From: Roseiflexus sp034432635
GTDB taxonomy: Bacteria; Chloroflexota; Chloroflexia; Chloroflexales; Roseiflexaceae
Length of the DNA: 64,000 nucleotides
Reading direction: 5' to 3'
Assembly: GCA_034432635.1 (NCBI GenBank)
Contig: DAOUBK010000082.1
Span: 5,283-69,282, forward strand
Made by a program: the position numbers and the translations under genes. Below the pieces are notes generated by a model that had not been told where the DNA came from, did not search any database, and was given only the letters and a program-made list of their open reading frames with translations. Position 1 is the stretch's first letter. Each line of letters begins with the position of its first letter. This document shows positions 1 through 6,327 of the stretch, in pieces.

Positions 1-483
1 GATAAGCAGGATCACTGCCGCGATCAGCGCGATTGTCGCCCGCTCACGATCGGGGCACAGTGTGCGCGCCATGCCCCACACCGCCTGAGCGACAACGGCC
101 ACTGCGACAATGTTCAAGCCACGCAGCGCTGTACTATCGACACCTGGCGCTGCGATGCCATACGCCGCTGCGATCATGATCAGCGCTGAGGGCAGCGTGA
201 ACCCTAGCCATGCTGCCAGACCACCGGCAAGACCGGCGCGCAGCATGCCGATCGCAATACCTGCCTGACTGCTTGCCGGACCTGGGAGAAACTGACAGAG
301 CGCCACCAGGTCTGCATACGTGCAATCATCCAGCCAGCCTCGCCGGATGACGAACTCCTCTCGAAAATACCCCAGATGCGCCGTTGGTCCACCGAACGAC
401 GTCAACCCAAGACGCACAAACGCCACAAGGACCTCTCTGGGTGAACCCTGCGGCTTTGCATCGATCGAAGCACTGTTAGGCAC
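1..483 (-). CDS. chrA: Chromate transporter ChrA family, N-terminal part (cut by window edge)
   Basis: The 161 visible codons read from a GTG at 483 and run off the left edge. The protein starts PNSASIDAKPQGSPREV and continues into FVRLGLTSFGGPTAHLGYF, then FLPGPASSQAGIAIG. These two motifs are signatures of the first half of CHR transporters, which export chromate by proton antiport across the inner membrane. Hydrophobic helices follow. The GTG lies one base after the stop of the SH3 gene, so the two are probably cotranscribed and translationally coupled. No SD separate from the upstream gene is needed. Family assignment is firm from the motifs; substrate is inferred from the family. Confidence 0.85.
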   Translation of the reverse strand, partial: MPNSASIDAKPQGSPREVLVAFVRLGLTSFGGPTAHLGYFREEFVIRRGWLDDCTYADLVALCQFLPGPASSQAGIAIGMLRAGLAGGLAAWLGFTLPSALIMIAAAYGIAAPGVDSTALRGLNIVAVAVVAQAVWGMARTLCPDRERATIALIAAVILLI

Positions 484-484
484 G

Positions 485-1099
485 TCACTCAGGGCTGGTC
501 ACCAATTCTTCGCCGGCTACCCATCCCTCGCGTCCATCGGCGGCGCGGATCCGCCACCAGTGGTACCCATCAGCAGCAACCGGACCTTCGAGCAGGGTCA
601 GTTGCGTGCCCGGCGCCAGACCGTCGTAGACCTGAGTATTGAGACCAGGTGCGCTGCGCCGACGCAGGCTCTTGCCGCCCGCCTGCTGAACCCATGCTGT
701 TGCGCCGACCGCCAGACCCGGCTTGCCGCCTGCCATTTCGGCGATGGCAGCGCCTGCGCTCTTTGCCTGCTCTTCCATCGCAGCCTTTTCTTTTGCCAGT
801 TGCGCAATCTGCGCCTCAAGTTCACGCATACGCGCATTTGCATCACGCAAAGCGTCCTGAGTTGCGGAAAGCGCCAGTTGTTCCGCACCGGCCGCACCCC
901 TGGCGGCGTCGGCCTGTTGTTGCGCCTCGGACAGTTGCATCGTCAACTGATCGATCTCAGAGTTGCGCTGGTTCAGTTGCTTCTGCAACTCGTAGATCCG
1001 ATCACTCAGATTCTTGATCGTCTCACCGAGTTTCTGCTGTTCCGACTTCTCCTCTTCCTTCTTGTCCTTATCCTTACCGAACAACTGACCGAGACCCAT
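485..1099 (-). CDS. Coiled-coil protein with C-terminal bacterial SH3 domain
   Basis: A 204-residue protein. Residues 1-25 are lysine and glutamate rich (FGKDKDKKEEEK), residues about 20-110 are a heptad-like coiled coil rich in Q, E, L and A, and residues about 130-200 resemble an SH3b domain (TQVYDGLAPGTQLTLLEG, then WWRIRAADGREGWV). No signal peptide is visible, so it is probably cytoplasmic or membrane-peripheral. SH3b domains usually bind peptidoglycan or protein ligands, but the partner here is unknown. It sits just upstream of chrA with one base between stop and start. Start ATG has a GGAGAAC-type SD on the minus strand. The function is not recognised. Confidence 0.8.
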   Translation of the reverse strand: MGLGQLFGKDKDKKEEEKSEQQKLGETIKNLSDRIYELQKQLNQRNSEIDQLTMQLSEAQQQADAARGAAGAEQLALSATQDALRDANARMRELEAQIAQLAKEKAAMEEQAKSAGAAIAEMAGGKPGLAVGATAWVQQAGGKSLRRRSAPGLNTQVYDGLAPGTQLTLLEGPVAADGYHWWRIRAADGREGWVAGEELVTSPE

Positions 1100-1156
1100 G
1101 AGCGTTCTCCTTTGCCCGCCGGGGCGCTTCTGCTTTGTAGCGTTGAGGCAGTCCGT

Positions 1157-3478
1157 TTACGGGTTAGCTGCGCGCCAGATCTTTTCGGATCGCAATGGCA
1201 TGTCGATATGCCGCACACCCAGATGCTTCAGTGCGTCCACCACCGCATTCACAATTGCCGGTGTCGAGCCAATCGTTGCCGCTTCGCCGATCCCTTTGGC
1301 GCCCAGTGGATTGTGCGGCGTTGGAGTGATGGTCTGCTCGACGACGAATGAAGGCAGATCATCGGCGCGCGGAAGCGTGTAATCCATGAGCGACCCGCTG
1401 AGCAACTGACCGTTCTCATCATACACCACTTCCTCGAATAGCGCCTGCGCAATGCCTTGCGCCAGCCCGCCGTGCACCTGACCGGCGACGATAATTGGGC
1501 TGATGCGTGGACCGCAATCATCGACGCTCACGTAGTCGCGCACGGTGACGATCCCGGTGTCGGGATCGACCTCGACGACCGCCAGGTGCGCACCGAAGGG
1601 GTAGATCAATGCCGGCGGCTTGAAGAAATCGGTCGCTTCCAGCCCCGGATTGACATCATCGGGCAGATCGTCAGAGTAGGCGCGTTCGGCGATCTGCGCC
1701 AGTGTGAGGCCGCTGTCGGGCGCACCTTTGACGTGATACCGTCCTTCTTCGAAGACCACATCGTCGAGCGCGGCTTCGAGCATATGAGCAGCAATCCGGC
1801 GCGCTTTCTCGCGCACCTGCGTGAGCGCGCGCACCAGCGCGCCACCACCGACCGCCAGGCTACGACTACCCATCGTACCGTTGCCCATCGGGGTCATTGC
1901 TGTATCGCCACTGATCACCACCACGCTGTCGAAATCGGCGCCCAGCTGGTCGGCGACAATCTGCGCAAACGTTGTGGCATTTCCCTGACCGTGCGGCGAG
2001 ATGCCGGTCATAACGGTGACCGTTCCAGACGGTTCGACGCGCACATGCGCGCTTTCGAAGGGACCAAAGCCACACATTTCGACATAGCAGGCAATACCGA
2101 TGCCCAGCAACGGCACACGCTCGCCCGCAGCGCGCGCCGCAAGGCGTCGCTGCTGCTCGGCGCGCAGGTCGGCGTAGCGCCCGACTTCGAGCGCTTTCCT
2201 CAGCGGCTTGTCGTAATCGCCGCTATCGTACAGCGGACCGGTCGGAGTTTTGTAGGGGAATACCTCGGGCGGAATGAAGTTGCGCCGACGCACATCAACC
2301 GGGTCAAGGTTCAGTTCGAGCGCAATCGTGTCCATCAGGCGCTCGATGTAGTATGCGGCTTCCGGACGACCCGCGCCACGGTACGCGGCAACCGGCGTCG
2401 TGTTGGTGTAGACGCAGGTGATCTCATAATCGACGGCCGGAATCCGATATACTCCCACTGCCATCATCCCGGTGAGGTCGGGAATGCCTGCCGATACCGG
2501 ATATGCGCCAAGATCGGCCACCACACGGGCGCGCAATGCCGTCACGATACCGTCGGCAGTCACTGCTGCCTCATACTCGGCGACCTGTGCGCGTCCATGT
2601 GTCGTAGCCTGCATGTGTTCCAGGCGTGTCTCGACCCAGCGCAGCGGGATGCTCAGACGGCGTGTCAACACCGCCAGCGCCGCTTCTTCGGGGTACAGCC
2701 CGATCTTGACGCCGAAGCCACCGCCGACATCGGGCGCAATCACGCGGATCTGGTTTTCGGGCATCCCCAGCATCTTCGCCAGATCGCGCCGGATCCAGTG
2801 CGCCGCCTGGGTGCTGGTCCAGACGGTCAGCCCCCCAGTTGTCGGATCGGGTGCGGTGAGCACGGCGCGTCCTTCCATAGGTACCCCTGCCAGTCGCTGG
2901 CTGGTCATGCGGAGTTTCACGATCCGGTGCGCACTGGCGAATGCCGCTTCTACATCGCCACGTTTGCGCTGCCAGACATGGTCGATATTGTTCTGTGCTC
3001 CCTCGAACAGCAGTGGAGCGTCAGGACGGAGCGCCTGTTCCATATCGACGACCGCCGGTAGTGGTTGCCAGTCAACCATAACTGCAGCAACACCATCGGC
3101 AGCGGCATCCGGGGTGGTCGCAATGACTGCTGCAACGATTTCTCCCACATGGCGGACCTTCTCGATTGAGAGAGGATAGTGGGAGTGGCGCGGCGACGTT
3201 GCACCCGACACATCTGATCCTTCACTGCCTTCGAACAACATTTCGGTGGAAGCGTCGCGCAGGTCCTGACCGGTCACCACAGCTGTTACTCCGGGAACGC
3301 GGAGCGCCTGCGAGCGGTCAATGGCGCCAATCCGGGCATGGGGGTAGGGACTGCGGACAAAAGCGACGTACTGCATGCCGGGCAATTTGATGTCACCAAC
3401 GTAACGTCCGGCACCGGAAATCAGACGCGGATCCTCTTTGCGGCGCACTTCTGCGCCAATCAACGATGCATACGCCAT
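1157..3478 (-). CDS. Xanthine dehydrogenase family molybdopterin subunit, CoxL form II-like
   Basis: A 773-residue large subunit of the molybdenum hydroxylase family (aerobic CO dehydrogenase/xanthine dehydrogenase). The N-terminal Ald_Xan_dh_C region begins GAEVRRKEDPRLISGAGRY; Mo-cofactor motifs include DVGGGFGVK, and GAKGIGEAATIG near the C-terminus carries the catalytic Glu. The active-site loop at about residue 370 is AYRGAGR, the form II signature, not the AYRCSFR of true form I CO dehydrogenase, so the substrate is unknown. ATG 3478 is preferred over an upstream in-frame start because GAGGG lies 7 nt before it. No medium (FAD) or small (2Fe-2S) subunit gene is adjacent, which is unusual for this normally three-gene enzyme. 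Confidence 0.92.
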   Translation of the reverse strand: MAYASLIGAEVRRKEDPRLISGAGRYVGDIKLPGMQYVAFVRSPYPHARIGAIDRSQALRVPGVTAVVTGQDLRDASTEMLFEGSEGSDVSGATSPRHSHYPLSIEKVRHVGEIVAAVIATTPDAAADGVAAVMVDWQPLPAVVDMEQALRPDAPLLFEGAQNNIDHVWQRKRGDVEAAFASAHRIVKLRMTSQRLAGVPMEGRAVLTAPDPTTGGLTVWTSTQAAHWIRRDLAKMLGMPENQIRVIAPDVGGGFGVKIGLYPEEAALAVLTRRLSIPLRWVETRLEHMQATTHGRAQVAEYEAAVTADGIVTALRARVVADLGAYPVSAGIPDLTGMMAVGVYRIPAVDYEITCVYTNTTPVAAYRGAGRPEAAYYIERLMDTIALELNLDPVDVRRRNFIPPEVFPYKTPTGPLYDSGDYDKPLRKALEVGRYADLRAEQQRRLAARAAGERVPLLGIGIACYVEMCGFGPFESAHVRVEPSGTVTVMTGISPHGQGNATTFAQIVADQLGADFDSVVVISGDTAMTPMGNGTMGSRSLAVGGGALVRALTQVREKARRIAAHMLEAALDDVVFEEGRYHVKGAPDSGLTLAQIAERAYSDDLPDDVNPGLEATDFFKPPALIYPFGAHLAVVEVDPDTGIVTVRDYVSVDDCGPRISPIIVAGQVHGGLAQGIAQALFEEVVYDENGQLLSGSLMDYTLPRADDLPSFVVEQTITPTPHNPLGAKGIGEAATIGSTPAIVNAVVDALKHLGVRHIDMPLRSEKIWRAANP

Positions 3479-3522
3479 AAGACCCTCAGTTCTGGAATTC
3501 GGAGAGCGGATCACCTATGTAC

Positions 3523-3550
3523 AGTATAGCAAAAGCAGCAAAGACGACAA
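3523..3550 (-). promoter_or_regulatory. Predicted sigma-A promoter of the CoxL-like gene
   Basis: On the minus strand TTGTCG (3550-3545) and TATACT (3528-3523) are separated by 16 bp. The -10 ends 44 nt before the ATG at 3478. Read by eye; no transcript data. Confidence 0.5.
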
Positions 3551-3567
3551 GCACAGAAGGCTATCCA

Positions 3568-3576
3568 TGCTACAAT
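3568..3576 (+). promoter_or_regulatory. Predicted extended -10 promoter of the thioesterase gene
   Basis: TGCTACAAT is an extended -10 (TGn plus TACAAT) with no good -35. Transcription would begin near 3583, exactly where the GTTCTC heptad array starts, so the array would form almost the whole 5' leader. Confidence 0.4.
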
Positions 3577-3579
3577 AAA

Positions 3580-3613
3580 CTCAGTTCTCGGTTCTCAGTT
3601 CTCGGTTCTCAGC
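3580..3613 (+). repeat. GTTCTC heptad repeat array before a start codon
   Basis: From 3583 a 14-bp unit AGTTCTCGGTTCTC occurs twice in tandem and a third copy begins; its sub-period is 7 bp. The array ends at the base before the ATG at 3614 and occupies the place where an SD would be. Related copies precede the starts at 4545, 41130 and 45512. Confidence 0.85.
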
Positions 3614-4030
3614 ATGTCACATCCAGATCTCTCTCAACTCACTAATGGTGGTCTGGCTTCCCGGCTTGGCATCGAGATTGTGGAGCTATCACCACAGCGC
3701 ATTGTTGCAACGATGCCCGTCACACCGGATCATCACCAGCCGCTTGGTTATCTCCATGGCGGGGCATCGCTTGTGCTTGCCGAAACAGTCGCCAGTATCG
3801 GCGCTTTCTTTAATTGTCCGCCGGGCAAAGCGGCATTTGGGCTGGAGATCAACGCCAATCATGTTCGCCCCAAACGTGACGGCAAGGTCATTGCCACCGG
3901 TACGCCATTGCACATTGGTAAATCAACCCAGATATGGGATGTGCGGATCGTCGATGAGCGGGAGCGCCTGATCTGCATTTCGCGCTGTACCATTGCTGTG
4001 GTCGATCTGGCACAGGCGATGGAACGATAA
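3614..4030 (+). CDS. PaaI/YdiI-type hotdog-fold acyl-CoA thioesterase
   Basis: A 138-residue hotdog-fold protein of normal length for the family. The signature QPLGYLHGGASLVLAE (around residues 43-58) holds the HGG loop and catalytic acid seen in PaaI, YdiI and MenI thioesterases, which hydrolyse acyl- or aroyl-CoA in the cytoplasm. The second half, GLEINANHVRPKRDGKV, is the typical central strand region. There is no SD because the GTTCTC heptad array abuts the ATG. It is 4 nt upstream of dtd, so the two are probably cotranscribed. Substrate cannot be told from sequence; a role in menaquinone (DHNA-CoA) or phenylacetate metabolism is possible, but neither pathway is nearby. Confidence 0.88.
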   Translation: MSHPDLSQLTNGGLASRLGIEIVELSPQRIVATMPVTPDHHQPLGYLHGGASLVLAETVASIGAFFNCPPGKAAFGLEINANHVRPKRDGKVIATGTPLHIGKSTQIWDVRIVDERERLICISRCTIAVVDLAQAMER

Positions 4031-4034
4031 TTCT

Positions 4035-4502
4035 ATGAGAGCAGTTTTGCAGCGGGTCAGCCAGGCTTCGGTTACGGTTGGCGATGAAGTGGTCGGCGCT
4101 ATCGGGCAGGGATTGCTGATCCTGCTTGGGGTTGGCATTGGCGACAGTCAGGCGGAAGCGAGACTGCTGGCGGAAAAGACTGCCAATTTGCGCATCTTTG
4201 CCGATGAGGAGGGACGCTTCAACCGTTCGCTGCTCGATACTGGCGGCGAGGCGCTGGTTGTCTCACAATTCACGCTCTACGCCGATACGCGGCGTGGGCG
4301 GCGCCCTAGTTTTTCCGATGCTGCGCCGCCAGAGATTGCCGCACCGCTGGTTGACATCTTTGCCGACGAATTGCGCCGTTTGGGGGTTGCGGTCAGCACC
4401 GGGCGTTTCGGCGCCATGATGCGCGTCGCGCTGGTGAACGACGGTCCTGTAACCATCCTGCTCGACAGCGCTATCTTCCGCGAACCGCGTAATCAGCATT
4501 AA
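4035..4502 (+). CDS. dtd: D-aminoacyl-tRNA deacylase
   Basis: A 155-residue protein that hydrolyses D-aminoacyl-tRNA (and glycyl-tRNA-Ala) as a proofreading step in translation; family members are cytoplasmic dimers. It starts MRAVLQRVSQASVTV, and carries the catalytic SQFTLYAD motif and the cross-subunit NDGPVTILLD motif at the C-terminus (NxGPVT in the family). ATG 4035 gives the canonical N-terminus; a longer in-frame opening from 3993 overlaps the thioesterase gene and was not used. The SD is weak, consistent with coupling to the gene 4 nt upstream. Confidence 0.96.
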   Translation: MRAVLQRVSQASVTVGDEVVGAIGQGLLILLGVGIGDSQAEARLLAEKTANLRIFADEEGRFNRSLLDTGGEALVVSQFTLYADTRRGRRPSFSDAAPPEIAAPLVDIFADELRRLGVAVSTGRFGAMMRVALVNDGPVTILLDSAIFREPRNQH

Positions 4503-4517
4503 CCGCTCTCGTTTCCG

Positions 4518-4540
4518 GTTCTCGATTCTCAGTTCTCAGA
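4518..4540 (+). repeat. GTTCTC heptad repeat before a start codon
   Basis: GGTTCTC, GATTCTC and AGTTCTCAG occur in tandem and end 4 nt before the ATG at 4545, in the same orientation relative to the gene as the array at 3580-3613. Confidence 0.7.
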
Positions 4541-4544
4541 CACC

Positions 4545-4784
4545 ATGGCAGAACCGCACACCGAACCAATTGAGCAACTCGCCAGAGCAATTGTACAGCG
4601 CGGATTGACGACACCGGCGCGAATGATGCTCGATGTTATCGCTCCGCTCGGCTTCCTTGCCAGTCAGGCGACACTGTTTGTGCGTCCGTTCATTCCCGCA
4701 AACCGCTGGACCCGCACGATCGATGCGCTCTGTGACGCACGCGGCTGGCGTGTGTTACAGGATTTGCTGCACCGCGACTGTTGA
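4545..4784 (+). CDS. Small hypothetical protein
   Basis: A 79-residue protein that I do not recognise. It is plausible as a gene because the frame is uninterrupted from an ATG shortly after dtd to a TGA that overlaps the -35 of the next promoter. Residues 20-50 (TTPARMMLDVIAPLGFLASQ and onward) form a hydrophobic stretch rich in small residues that could lie on or in the membrane. The rest is charged and ends ALCDARGWRVLQDLLHRDC. The GTTCTC heptad repeat replaces an SD. No function can be assigned. Confidence 0.55.
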   Translation: MAEPHTEPIEQLARAIVQRGLTTPARMMLDVIAPLGFLASQATLFVRPFIPANRWTRTIDALCDARGWRVLQDLLHRDC

Positions 4785-4809
4785 CAAACGATTTGATTTG
4801 AATTACACT
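4781..4809 (+). promoter_or_regulatory. Strong sigma-A promoter of the membrane/GlmL-like operon
   Basis: Consensus TTGACA (4781-4786), a 17-bp spacer, then TACACT (4804-4809). Transcription would begin near 4816, about 45 nt before the GTG at 4860. This is the best promoter match in the window and drives the five-gene set ending at 11232. Confidence 0.85.
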
Positions 4810-4859
4810 CAAAGCCAGCACAGCGCACGACTGTGTAAAGAATTGTGCGGAGGCAGTTC

Positions 4860-5633
4860 GTGGATCTCCCCCTGCAAACGCTTGCTCTGCTCCTGATCGT
4901 TTTCATTGTCATCATCCTGACGCTCCTCTATCACGCCCGTGCACTCGACCGGCGGCGCACCTTCAGTCGTCGTCCACTGCATGCGCTCGACGCACTCCGG
5001 CGAGGTTTGGGAGGCGGTGCTGAAACCGGGCACGCTATCCACCTTTCACCGGGCAGCGGTGCGATTGGTGCACGTGCCACGACAGCGGAAACGATTGCAG
5101 GGCTGCTCGCCGCCGAACGCACTGCTACCGAAGCCGTATTGAGCGGAATACCGGTGGTTGCCAGTTCCGGTGATGCAGTGGCGCATCTGGCGCTGCGTGG
5201 AACACTGCGCCAGGCGTATCAGCGCGCCGGTCTGGGACAGGATTACGATGCTGGCAATGTGCAGTTGCTGGCACAGCAGGACCCAATGGCGTATGCTTCT
5301 GGTGTCAGTATGCTGTATGGGCGGCAGCGTTTTGAAGTAAGTCAGTTGATCGGCAGTTTCGGTTATGAAGTGCTGCTGGCAACCGGGTCAGGTGCACAAC
5401 AAGGCGTACCCCAGGTGGCCGGTGCAACCACATCGACGGCTCTGCCCCTTATCTATCTGACCAGTGAGGGATCGCTGATCGGCGAAGACATGTATGTCGC
5501 CGAAGCGTATCTGTCACGCGAGCCCGAAGCGCAGGGGCGTCTCCTGACCCATGATGCCCTGCGCACGGTTGCAATCGTGGCGATTATTACGCTGGCGCTC
5601 TGGCAGGTGGTGCAACCATTCATCGGGACATAA
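4860..5633 (+). CDS. Membrane-anchored DUF6754-type protein
   Basis: A 257-residue protein with a TM helix at each end: residues about 5-25 (TLALLLIVFIVIILTLLYHA) and about 236-256 (TVAIVAIITLALWQVVQPFI). Between them is a soluble alpha/beta domain with SPGSGAIGARATTAETIAG, AYQRAGLGQDYDAGNVQLL and QGVPQVAGAT. This pattern matches what I recall as DUF6754 proteins; I could not run a profile search. GTG 4860 is chosen because GGAGG lies 6 nt upstream; a GTG at 4845 is in frame but has no SD. It is the first gene behind the strong promoter and is followed 14 nt later by a polytopic membrane protein. Function unknown. Confidence 0.75.
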   Translation: MDLPLQTLALLLIVFIVIILTLLYHARALDRRRTFSRRPLHALDALRRGLGGGAETGHAIHLSPGSGAIGARATTAETIAGLLAAERTATEAVLSGIPVVASSGDAVAHLALRGTLRQAYQRAGLGQDYDAGNVQLLAQQDPMAYASGVSMLYGRQRFEVSQLIGSFGYEVLLATGSGAQQGVPQVAGATTSTALPLIYLTSEGSLIGEDMYVAEAYLSREPEAQGRLLTHDALRTVAIVAIITLALWQVVQPFIGT

Positions 5634-5647
5634 CGCGGAGTGAAGCG

Positions 5648-6319
5648 ATGTCCTTTCTGCGCGATCCAAAACGCCTGATCGCCACGCTGGTCGCCGGTGT
5701 AGCCGGGCTGCTGGTGTTGCTCGATTTCACCGGTCCATTGCCGGTCGTCAGCTTTCTGGCGCAGACGACGCTCGACTGGGCAGCTTTGATCGCCGCGCTG
5801 GCGCTGGTGGTCGGTCTGGTAAACGTCGCCGGTGATCACCTAGGGCGGGTCAGGCGGCGTGATGCGGATTGGGGGTATAGCCTGCTTCTCCTGACCGCGA
5901 TGGTCATTGTTATCTTTGTCGGAACACTGTACCCATTGCAGAACCCGGACGGCAGCCTTACTCTACCGTCGAGCCTGATCGAACAACCGGTTCGCATCGT
6001 TTTCAGTGCGGTCTATACGCCGCTGGCAGGTTCGCTGCTGGCATTGTTGACGTTCTTTAGCCTGAGCGCAGCGCTGCGCGCAGCGCGTCGCCGTACCGCC
6101 GATGCACTGGTTATCATCACAGTGGCGCTGGTTGTGCTCGTTGCGACGGCGTTGCCGCAACTGGAACTGGCGCCCCTGATCGGTGATGGTCTACGCTGGT
6201 TTTCGGATTATGTCGTGCTTGCTGGTGCGCGCGGCTTACTGATCGGCGCTGCTATCGGCGCATTGGTGGCAGGGGTGCGGGTATTGATCGGGTTCGATCA
6301 ACCATACCTGGATCGTTGA
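5648..6319 (+). CDS. Polytopic membrane protein, unknown
   Basis: A 223-residue protein with about six hydrophobic helices, near residues 12-30, 40-60, 78-97, 117-139, 150-167 and 190-212. One external or cytoplasmic loop contains LYPLQNPDGSLTLPSS, and the chain ends FDQPYLDR. A GGAGTGAAGCG SD precedes ATG 5648. It is tightly packed in the operon, 14 nt after the DUF6754-type gene and 8 nt before the PxWL-repeat gene. No transporter family motif is recognised. A complex with the other membrane proteins of the operon is inferred from position only. Confidence 0.75.
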   Translation: MSFLRDPKRLIATLVAGVAGLLVLLDFTGPLPVVSFLAQTTLDWAALIAALALVVGLVNVAGDHLGRVRRRDADWGYSLLLLTAMVIVIFVGTLYPLQNPDGSLTLPSSLIEQPVRIVFSAVYTPLAGSLLALLTFFSLSAALRAARRRTADALVIITVALVVLVATALPQLELAPLIGDGLRWFSDYVVLAGARGLLIGAAIGALVAGVRVLIGFDQPYLDR

Positions 6320-6327
6320 TGAGATGA

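Noticed and set aside
1457..3061. 534-codon open frame antisense to the CoxL-like gene
   Set aside because: Antisense shadow; His/Arg/Asp-rich composition typical of reversed codon bias and no start signal.
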